Assembly: GCA_016208855.1 (NCBI GenBank)
Contig: JACQXF010000043.1
Coordinates: 1-32,665 of the forward strand
From: Nitrospirota bacterium
GTDB taxonomy: Bacteria > Nitrospirota > Thermodesulfovibrionia > UBA6902 > DSMQ01
Direction: 5' to 3'
Length of the DNA stretch: 32,665 nucleotides
The translations under genes and the position numbers were made by a program. Below, piece after piece: positions 25,623 to 32,665 of the stretch. Below the pieces are notes generated by a model. The model did no database searches, had not been told where the DNA came from, and saw only the letters and a list, made by a program, of their open reading frames with translations. Numbering within the stretch: the stretch's first letter is position 1; every line of letters starts with the position of its first letter.

Positions 25623-26897
25623 TCAGAGAGGCGTGACTATAAGTCCTTCTGGGGTAAGAGAAATTGCCCTAACCCGCAGTCTTTGCCCTGGGGAGAGGCA
25701 GTTTGAAGATATTGAGAGGCGGATATAATTATCAGAAATTCCCTTATAAAGATTAGGGGTTGCAGCCTTATTTTCAATTACTACATCAAGTATTTTACCT
25801 AATTGTCCTGCTATATAAAGATTTTTCTTCTCATTAGATAGGTCTAAGAGTAGCTTAACCCTTTGTTTCTTGAGGCTTGCAGAGATATGGTCTGGCATCT
25901 TCTCTGCTGCGGTATTTTCCCTCCTTGAGTAAGGGAATACATGAAAATAACTTATGGGCAGCTCTTCCAAAAGATTAAATGTATCTTTAAAGTCTTCTTC
26001 TCTTTCACCGGGAAATCCTACTATTACATCAGTGCCTATTGATATATCAGGGCAGTCTTCTGCCATTTTATTGACAATGTTCTTAAACATAGAGACGCTG
26101 TAGCCCCTGTTCATTGATTTAAGTATTGTGTCAGAGCCGCTCTGAAGGGGAATATGCATATGAGGACAAAGCTTCTTTTCTTTAATTAATGAGATAAACT
26201 CTGCATTGACCTCCTGCGGCTCTAATGAACTAAGCCTGAACCTCACAGTGTCATACTTATTAACAAGTTTATCCACAATATCCACAAGGGATGATTTAGG
26301 TGTTAGATCAATACCGTATGAGCCTATATGAATACCTGTGAGTACTATCTCTTTATAGCCCTCATTAACAATCCTGTCTGCTGCACTTAAGACTTTTTCT
26401 GTAGTTATACTTCTGCTTCTTCCTCTTGCCTTTGGTATTGCACAGTAAGAGCATGATAGGTTGCATCCATCCTGTATCTTTAAAAATGCCCTTGCCCTGC
26501 TTGAATAATATGAGTCTGATATTATCTGGCTTGCAGGTTCATCAGTGACTGAGTCGTTGTTGTCTCCAAAAAGCCTGTTGATATATTCAGGCAGCTTCTC
26601 TTTTTGCTGGTTTCCAACAACCAGGCTGACGCCCTCTATATTTGAGATGTCTTTTGCTTTAAGCTCTGCATAGCATCCTGTTGCAACAACCCTGGCGCCT
26701 GACTTTACAGCCCTTCTTATAATCTGCCTTGACTGATAATCGCTTTTGGATGTTACGGTGCAGGTATTGACTATGCAGATATCAGGGCTGTCATTAATAT
26801 CAACAAACTGATAACCATTAGTTCTTAAAGCCCCTTCTATAGAAGCGCTTTCTGACTGGTTTACCTTACAGCCTAATGTAGCAATGGCTATTCGCAT
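25623..26897 (-). CDS. mtaB: tRNA t6A37 methylthiotransferase MtaB
   Basis: MRIAIATLGCKVNQSES…VATGCYAE…QDGCNLSCSYCAIPKARG…SRLSSLEPQEV-like segment. Confidence 0.9.
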   Translation of the reverse strand: MRIAIATLGCKVNQSESASIEGALRTNGYQFVDINDSPDICIVNTCTVTSKSDYQSRQIIRRAVKSGARVVATGCYAELKAKDISNIEGVSLVVGNQQKEKLPEYINRLFGDNNDSVTDEPASQIISDSYYSSRARAFLKIQDGCNLSCSYCAIPKARGRSRSITTEKVLSAADRIVNEGYKEIVLTGIHIGSYGIDLTPKSSLVDIVDKLVNKYDTVRFRLSSLEPQEVNAEFISLIKEKKLCPHMHIPLQSGSDTILKSMNRGYSVSMFKNIVNKMAEDCPDISIGTDVIVGFPGEREEDFKDTFNLLEELPISYFHVFPYSRRENTAAEKMPDHISASLKKQRVKLLLDLSNEKKNLYIAGQLGKILDVVIENKAATPNLYKGISDNYIRLSISSNCLSPGQRLRVRAISLTPEGLIVTPL

Positions 26898-26938
26898 AAT
26901 AAAAAAGGTTCTTCCGACATTTCTGTGGGTATATAATT

Positions 26939-27027
26939 AGAGTCTGTTTATAAACTCAACATTAAGACGTCATTCCCGCCCCCGATTACTAACTTCGAGG
27001 GCAGGCTCAAAGGACTGCGGGAATGAC
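26939..27027. repeat. Related palindromic element with GTCATTCCCGC…GCGGGAATGAC ends, overlapping the 3' end of miaB
   Basis: Core 26969-27027; shares cccccgattac-like and cgagggcaggct segments with the 118-bp repeat; flank agagtctgtttataaactcaacatt matches the inverted flank at 32552-32583. Confidence 0.8.
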
Positions 27028-28277
27028 GGTGCTCGCTCACACAATTCTGTCCTGCCTGTCAGCTTGTCTTTATCTGTGTCGCTCTGTCCTTCAACTAAAA
27101 CTTCAAGTGTTCTTCCTTCAACTTCCCGATTTTTTCTTAAAGTAATAGCTGATTGTAAATCAAGCACTTGAGAAAGCCTGTGGGATTTCACTTTCTCCTC
27201 AATATGTCCGGGCATACTCAGGGCAGAGGTATCCGGCCTCTTTGAGTATTTAAAGGCAAATATGCCGTCATACTCTATCTCCTTTAGCGCCTTCAGTGTA
27301 GCCTTAAAGTCATCGTCAGCTTCACCCGGGAAACCGGTAATTATATCTGTGGTTATGGCTATATGGGGAATTGAGGCTCTAAGCGCATCAACTTTACCTT
27401 TGTATTCTTTATAGGTATAACCTCTATTCATAAGAGATAAAACCTTATCAGAACCTGCCTGCAGCGGCAGATGCATATGCTCGCACATTTTTGGTAAATC
27501 CCTCATTGCTGCTATGAGCCGTTCTGAAAGGTCTTTTGGATGAGATGTTACAAACCTTATCCTTTCTATCCCGTCTATTTCATGTATTGCTTTAAGTAAA
27601 TCAGTAAACTCTATGTTTTTATGTAGGTTGTTCCCGTAAGAATTAACATTCTGTCCTAATAGGGTTATCTCCTTGAACCCTTGTTCTGCTATCCTTTTAA
27701 CCTCATTAACAACATCATCTAACGGTCTGCTTTTTTCCCTGCCGCGTGTATATGGCACAACGCAATAAGAACAGAAATTATCGCATCCGTACATTATAGA
27801 CACCCACGCCCTAACCTGCCCTTCCCTCTTTGACGGAATTGATTTCAGGTGATATTCAGGATTGTCCTGCAAAGCAGTCTTATGTTGTCTATCGTCTATT
27901 ATCTGTGTTCTGTGTTCTGTGTTCTGTGCTCTGCTGTTTATCCATCTGTCAAGGGTATCAATATTTGAAGGCCCAAATACAAAATCCACATAAGGGAATC
28001 TCTTAAAGATATCATTACCCTTCAGCTGCGCAATGCAGCCTGCAACCGCAATCTTAAGATTAGGATTTCTATCTTTAAAATGCTTTAGCCTGCCAAGCTC
28101 ACTGAGAAATTTTTGCTCAGCCTTCTGCCTGATGCTGCATGTATTAATAACAATCATATCAGCATCCTTAACCTCTGAGGACGCTTCATATCCATGTCCT
28201 GAAAGTATGCCTGCTATCTTTTCAGAATCATGGACATTCATCTGACAGCCAAAGGTATGGATATGGAATTTTTTCAT
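26970..28277 (-). CDS. miaB: tRNA-2-methylthio-N6-dimethylallyladenosine synthase MiaB, TRAM domain truncated
   Basis: MKKFHIHTFGCQMNVHDSEKIAGIL…GCDNFCSYCVVPYTRGREKSR…; the end LEVLVEGQSDTDKDKLTGRTELCERAPSFPQSFEPALEVSNRGRE* enters the repeat. Confidence 0.93.
   Translation of the reverse strand: MKKFHIHTFGCQMNVHDSEKIAGILSGHGYEASSEVKDADMIVINTCSIRQKAEQKFLSELGRLKHFKDRNPNLKIAVAGCIAQLKGNDIFKRFPYVDFVFGPSNIDTLDRWINSRAQNTEHRTQIIDDRQHKTALQDNPEYHLKSIPSKREGQVRAWVSIMYGCDNFCSYCVVPYTRGREKSRPLDDVVNEVKRIAEQGFKEITLLGQNVNSYGNNLHKNIEFTDLLKAIHEIDGIERIRFVTSHPKDLSERLIAAMRDLPKMCEHMHLPLQAGSDKVLSLMNRGYTYKEYKGKVDALRASIPHIAITTDIITGFPGEADDDFKATLKALKEIEYDGIFAFKYSKRPDTSALSMPGHIEEKVKSHRLSQVLDLQSAITLRKNREVEGRTLEVLVEGQSDTDKDKLTGRTELCERAPSFPQSFEPALEVSNRGRE
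27888..27936 (+). repeat. Intragenic heptamer tract inside miaB (tctatcg tctatta tctgtgt x3 tctgtgc tctgctg)
   Basis: Seven 7-mers in register; encode SRAQNTEHRTQIIDDRQ on the minus strand. Confidence 0.85.
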
Positions 28278-28320
28278 GGAATTATTATCACAGAGGGGAA
28301 GCTTTCAAATCAAGCATTCG

Positions 28321-29007
28321 TTATATCATTCCTTGTTCTTTAAAACTAAAATATCCGTTTCCTCCGGCTATGATATGGTCTAACAGGGAGATGTCCACAG
28401 TTCTCAGCGCATCCTTTATAGCCTTTGTTACCCTATGATCATCTTCTGAGGGATTTAATGAGCCTCCGGGATGGTTATGGGCAATAATAACTCCGGATGC
28501 CTTATTGTATAATGCCCTTTCAACAATCTTTCTTGGATAAACTACTGACTTGTTGACTGTGCCTTTTTGTATTGTCTCAACTGACAGCAGCCTGTTTCTG
28601 GTGTTTAAAAACAATGTCTTGAATTCCTCATCAGAAGCCCCTTTTAAGGATGTCTTAAGATAGTTGTACACAACCTCCGGAGAGGAAAGCAGGTCTTTAT
28701 TGTATACTTCCTCTTCTGAATACAATACGGCCATATCTCTTAAGAATTTTAGAAACATGGCAGAATGCTCAGAGACGCCAAAGACCTCTATCAAATCTTT
28801 TCTGTCAGCATTCAGTACGCCGTTGATTGTCTTAAATTGAGAGAGCAGTTCCTTGGCAATCGGCTTTGTATCTTTTCTTGGTATAGCATAAGAAAGCGCA
28901 AGTTCAAGTACTTCATAGTCGTGCCATCCGCTTAATCCGCCGGCCTTATATTTATCCTTTATTCTCTTGCGGTGGCCTATGCAGCCGGGTTTTGATGTTT
29001 TATTCAT
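28321..29007 (-). CDS. radC: RadC family JAB/MPN-domain protein
   Basis: KGTVNKSVVYPRKIVERALYNKASGVIIAHNHPGGSLNPSEDDHRVTKAIKDAL…LLDHIIAG. Confidence 0.93.
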   Translation of the reverse strand: MNKTSKPGCIGHRKRIKDKYKAGGLSGWHDYEVLELALSYAIPRKDTKPIAKELLSQFKTINGVLNADRKDLIEVFGVSEHSAMFLKFLRDMAVLYSEEEVYNKDLLSSPEVVYNYLKTSLKGASDEEFKTLFLNTRNRLLSVETIQKGTVNKSVVYPRKIVERALYNKASGVIIAHNHPGGSLNPSEDDHRVTKAIKDALRTVDISLLDHIIAGGNGYFSFKEQGMI

Positions 29008-29038
29008 ATGTGCTTATAATATAAAAATCAAGGCGCAT

Positions 29039-32000
29039 ATGACAAATGAACTCATTGAAACCATCCTGAGCAACGACGACTATATCCGCAACCGCTCTAT
29101 AGAATCCCTTCTGAAAGGCAAAAATAAAGATGAGCTTTTAAAAACAGCCGGCGAGCTTGAGGCATTCAGGGTCTCTACTGATAATTTATACCACAAGGTA
29201 AGGGCGTCGCTTTTCCTGTTTGTAATTTACAGGTTTTATCTTCAGGAGCATAGAGAAATAAAATCCACAGGCACAATTCCTTTTAACGGCATAAAGGCTG
29301 CATTTAACAGGGGTTTTGAGGAGTCAATAGGGATTTATCTTGGCAGGGCAGATGATAATTTAAACAGCGCCTTATGCAGCGCATTAGCCGGTTCATACTA
29401 TCAGTTGTCATTTAAATACCTGCTTGATCAGGTAAGGCTCTCAATCAGCCAAAGCAGAGAAAACCTTTATCTGTTTAACACTCATACTTTAGAAGATTAC
29501 CCTTTTTCTGCACCGGAAGAATTATCAACTTCAAATGCAGGTATTTATCCAGTGGGGTTTGATGCCACGCCTGTAAGGCTTGACCCTTCACACAGCGGAT
29601 GGTCTGATATCTTTTTCCTGGGCATGGATTTTCCTGAGGGCGCAAGGGTAGTGAATATATCTGTTAATTTAAAGATTCACGGCACAGAAGATGCTATAAA
29701 ACCCCCGTGTGAATGCTGCTCAAGATACATTGAAGAGCCTGTCATATATCTAAGGTCTTTAGATTTAAAGACAGAAAAAAAGGTATCAACACTTAACGAA
29801 CTTTTTAATTTTGGGAATGACCACCTCTCGCTGCTTAAGGCAGGGGTAGTCGCTTCAGGGCTTATTCCGCCTTCGTTTGAAGGCAAAGATATTAAGCTAA
29901 AAGATGTTTTACATAGATTATTAGGAAAATTAGGCGGCATAGAGATTGTAACACAGGTAAATAATATTCCAAAAGGCTCCCGCCTCGCAGTAAGCACTAC
30001 CTTGCTCGCAACCATCATAACGCGCCTCATGAGATTTAGCGGGCAGATTAAAAATCAAGAAGGCGCATTAACTGAAGAAGAGCGCCGCACTGTCGCATCA
30101 AGGGCAATACTTGGAGAATGGCTCGGAGGCTCAGGCGGCGGCTGGCAAGACTCAGGCGGGCTCTGGCCGGGGATAAAGGTTATTACAGGAGAGATAGCAG
30201 TGGAAGGCAAACCAGAGTTCTGCATAAGCCGGGGGTGCCTGCTTCCAAATCACAATCTCTTTTTTAGAGATGAAATTACAAAAGAGGCAGAGCAAAAGAT
30301 AATTAACTCTATGGTTATCGTGCACGGAGGGCTTTCTCAAAATATCGGGCCGATTCTTGAGATGGTTACTGAAAAATATCTTTTGCGTCATGAAAAAGAA
30401 TGGGATGCGAGGCTAAAAGGAATCAGGCTCTTTGATGAGATTGTCAGCGCCCTGAAAAGCGGCGATATGAAAGAGCTTGGAAGGCTCACAACCAAAGACT
30501 GGGAGGAGGCTATTCAGCCGATTATCCCTTGGGTTAATAATGCATTTACAGAAGACCTGATAGATGCACTAAAGAGGGAATTTAAGGGACATCTCTACGG
30601 GTTTTTAATGCTTGGCGGCGCCTCAGGCGGAGGCATGGCATTTATTGTAAATCCGGAGATTAAGGAGATGTTTAAAAACAGGGCGCTTGATATTATGCTT
30701 AGACTTAAAAGCAGATACAGATACGCCCTGCCCTTTGCTATTGACCCGGTGGTATATGACTTTGAATTTAACCATGAGGGCAATACGGCTGCATTGCTTA
30801 GAGGCAGCGAAATAAAACTGATAGCTGCCTCAGAAGTTACTGCTGATAATACTAAACCATCTCAAGGAGAGACTGAAGACGAAATCAAGAAAAAATACGG
30901 CTTTGATTCCGTATCACATGAGTATATAAAGTCCCTGCTAAAGAGGGGCGAGATTGGTTTATCCAAAAACCGCATGCCGCTTGATACGAGTATTGATGAT
31001 GTCAATGATAAGGAAATATCTCACTTTGACAATATTCAATCCAATAAGGAATTTTTTGAAGTGGGAAGAAACTCAATTAAGAAGAATGAGGCTGCGGTAG
31101 TTACTTTTGCAGGGGGCATGGGAAGCCGATGGACAGAGGGCGCAGCAGTCGTTAAGCCAATCAATCCATTTATAAGGATGACAGATAAATACAGGACATT
31201 TATAGAGATACACCTTGCAAAAAGCAGAAAGACAGGCAATGACTCCGGCGTGATAATTCCTCATGTATTTACAACAAGCTATCTCACTCATGGCGCTATA
31301 GAGGATTATCTGAAGCGGCTGAATTACTTTAATGAGGCAGAGAGGATATATCTGTCGCCTGCAAAGAGCATTGCTCACAGGGTCTATCCTACTGAGAGGG
31401 ATTTGAGGTTTCTATATGAGGTGGAACTTCAACAGAAAGAGGATGAAAATGTGCAGAAAGTGCAGGATAGTGTAAACAGGGCATTAATAGACTGGGCAAA
31501 ATCCCTCGGCGAGGGAGAAGACTACTCAGAGAACAAACCAATTATGAGGTTTAACCCACCGGGGCACTGGTATGAAATACCAAACCTCTTAAAGAACGGC
31601 GCCCTTGCAAAGATGATAACAGGGAATCCAAATCTAAAATATCTGCTATGTCATAATATTGATACAATGGGCGCAGGCATTGAGCCTTCGCTCTTAGGGC
31701 TGCACATTGCAAATAATTCATGTCTCACATTTGAGGTGACGCCGAGAAGATTTGAAGACCGCGGCGGCGGATTGGCTAAGATAAACGGATACATGCAGCT
31801 TATAGAGGGGCTTGCGCTGCCCAAAGACGAGGATGAATATAAATTGAGCTACTACAACACACTCACAAACTGGGTTAACATAGACTTATTGCTTGAGTTC
31901 TTCGGTCTTGACAGGGATGCCATTATAGATGCTCAAAGAGATACCGGAAAATATAGAAGAGTTATTGAGGCAATACAGAAGGTTGAAAAACTGATGCCTA

Positions 32001-32233
32001 CTTATGTAACAATTAAGAATGTAAAGCATGTATGGGGCAGAGGGCAGGAAGACATATTCCCTGTTGCGCAGTTTGAAAAGCTATGGGGTGATATGACAGC
32101 TATTAAAGCTTTAAAAACAGATTATGTATCTGTCTCAAGGTACAGGGGGCAGCAATTAAAAGACCCCTCACAGCTTGACAGGTGGCTTAATGACGGGTCT
32201 TTTGAGTATGTGAGGGAGATGAGTTGGTTTTAA
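29039..32233 (+). CDS. Large fusion: GHMP (L-fucokinase-like) kinase domain followed by UDPGP-type sugar-1-P nucleotidyltransferase domain
   Basis: EWLGGSGGGWQDSGGLWPGIK and MLGGASGGGMAFIV (GHMP/fucokinase-like); AAVVTFAGGMGSRWTEGAAVVKPINPF and NPPGHWYEIPNLL…LLCHNIDTMGA (UDPGP-like). Start moved from 28967 to ATG 29039 to remove overlap with divergent radC. Confidence 0.75.
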   Translation: MTNELIETILSNDDYIRNRSIESLLKGKNKDELLKTAGELEAFRVSTDNLYHKVRASLFLFVIYRFYLQEHREIKSTGTIPFNGIKAAFNRGFEESIGIYLGRADDNLNSALCSALAGSYYQLSFKYLLDQVRLSISQSRENLYLFNTHTLEDYPFSAPEELSTSNAGIYPVGFDATPVRLDPSHSGWSDIFFLGMDFPEGARVVNISVNLKIHGTEDAIKPPCECCSRYIEEPVIYLRSLDLKTEKKVSTLNELFNFGNDHLSLLKAGVVASGLIPPSFEGKDIKLKDVLHRLLGKLGGIEIVTQVNNIPKGSRLAVSTTLLATIITRLMRFSGQIKNQEGALTEEERRTVASRAILGEWLGGSGGGWQDSGGLWPGIKVITGEIAVEGKPEFCISRGCLLPNHNLFFRDEITKEAEQKIINSMVIVHGGLSQNIGPILEMVTEKYLLRHEKEWDARLKGIRLFDEIVSALKSGDMKELGRLTTKDWEEAIQPIIPWVNNAFTEDLIDALKREFKGHLYGFLMLGGASGGGMAFIVNPEIKEMFKNRALDIMLRLKSRYRYALPFAIDPVVYDFEFNHEGNTAALLRGSEIKLIAASEVTADNTKPSQGETEDEIKKKYGFDSVSHEYIKSLLKRGEIGLSKNRMPLDTSIDDVNDKEISHFDNIQSNKEFFEVGRNSIKKNEAAVVTFAGGMGSRWTEGAAVVKPINPFIRMTDKYRTFIEIHLAKSRKTGNDSGVIIPHVFTTSYLTHGAIEDYLKRLNYFNEAERIYLSPAKSIAHRVYPTERDLRFLYEVELQQKEDENVQKVQDSVNRALIDWAKSLGEGEDYSENKPIMRFNPPGHWYEIPNLLKNGALAKMITGNPNLKYLLCHNIDTMGAGIEPSLLGLHIANNSCLTFEVTPRRFEDRGGGLAKINGYMQLIEGLALPKDEDEYKLSYYNTLTNWVNIDLLLEFFGLDRDAIIDAQRDTGKYRRVIEAIQKVEKLMPTYVTIKNVKHVWGRGQEDIFPVAQFEKLWGDMTAIKALKTDYVSVSRYRGQQLKDPSQLDRWLNDGSFEYVREMSWF

Positions 32234-32357
32234 AGCTTGTCGTATTCTTCCGGCTCTACATTTGCTGCTTTAGACATGGCCTTCTCAAACTTTTTTCAAA
32301 CACGTCTTCTGGGAATCTGACGAAGCCCCTTTTCAGTTGTTAATTTTTCAGGTTCTT
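32230..32357 (-). pseudogene. Possible decayed small gene (…PEEPEKLTTEKGFVRFPEDVFEK / FEKAMSKAANVEPEEYDKL*)
   Basis: Plausible protein sequence requires two frame changes; ends TAA overlapping the stop of the convergent CDS. Confidence 0.35.
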
Positions 32358-32381
32358 CCGGGAAGTATGTGGATAAGCGCT

Positions 32382-32583
32382 GTCATTCCCGCAGTCCGTT
32401 GAGCGGGAATCCAGACAGCTAAAGAACTGGATGCCCGATTAAAAACTTCGGGCATGACGTTTAATTTATGTGTCTTTACTTATGAACTCATTAGTATATT
32501 GTAGTATCTGTGAAGATACTGGATTCCCGCTCAACGGACTGCGGGAATGACGGTTCAATGTTCGAGCTTGTAAACAGACTCTA
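32382..32583. repeat. Composite palindromic element with perfect 33-bp inverted repeats (32382-32414 / 32519-32551), internal hairpin and extended right flank
   Basis: gtcattcccgcagtccgttgagcgggaatccag and its exact reverse complement 104 bp apart; internal atgcccga…tcgggcat stem. Confidence 0.9.
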
Positions 32584-32665
32584 TTTGTGACACGTGATAT
32601 AATCAGGATATCCCGGATTCATAGGGATGGACTAAAATAATTTATAGAATGAGTGAGGTGCCCAG

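Noticed and set aside
28967-29038. N-terminal extension of the 1088-aa ORF
   Set aside because: Overlaps divergent radC; ATG at 29039 (MTNELIETIL) is the more natural start.
1-32665. CRISPR array, tRNA/rRNA genes, prophage or integrase modules
   Set aside because: No regularly spaced direct repeats with unique spacers, no tRNA/rRNA signatures and no transposase or integrase ORF were seen in the window.

Overview
The window looks like a flagellar/motility locus plus flank from a moderately AT-rich Gram-negative-type bacterium; Nitrospirota-like is my guess from content, unverified. In order it contains: (i) a flagellar filament operon: flagellin, an ATG-less flaG, fliD, fliS and a FliT-position chaperone, behind a near-consensus sigma28 box; (ii) a sigma54-promoted surface-modification island of about 14 kb: a radical SAM protein, a methyltransferase-GT4-GT2 fusion, two paralogous CgeB-like glycosyltransferases, an 1139-aa GT4-CgeB-MT-MT-TPR fusion, a stand-alone methyltransferase and a GT9 protein; (iii) a second sigma28-boxed operon: small proteins, a CheY-like regulator, a PilZ protein, two MotA/MotB stator pairs (the second motA frameshifted) and a histidine kinase; (iv) a GGDEF diguanylate cyclase with an I-site behind a textbook -24/-12 promoter; (v) mtaB, miaB, radC and a large GHMP-kinase/UDPGP-type pyrophosphorylase fusion. 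Main oddities: a perfect 118-bp repeat in inverted orientation bracketing about 16 kb; a related palindromic element that supplies the C-terminus of MiaB and truncates its TRAM domain; a set of degenerate 6-8 bp period tandem tracts with unrelated sequences at gene or domain boundaries; and several junction anomalies (flagellin/flaG, motA2, histidine kinase N-terminus). All calls are from reading the sequence; no database or structure search was run.
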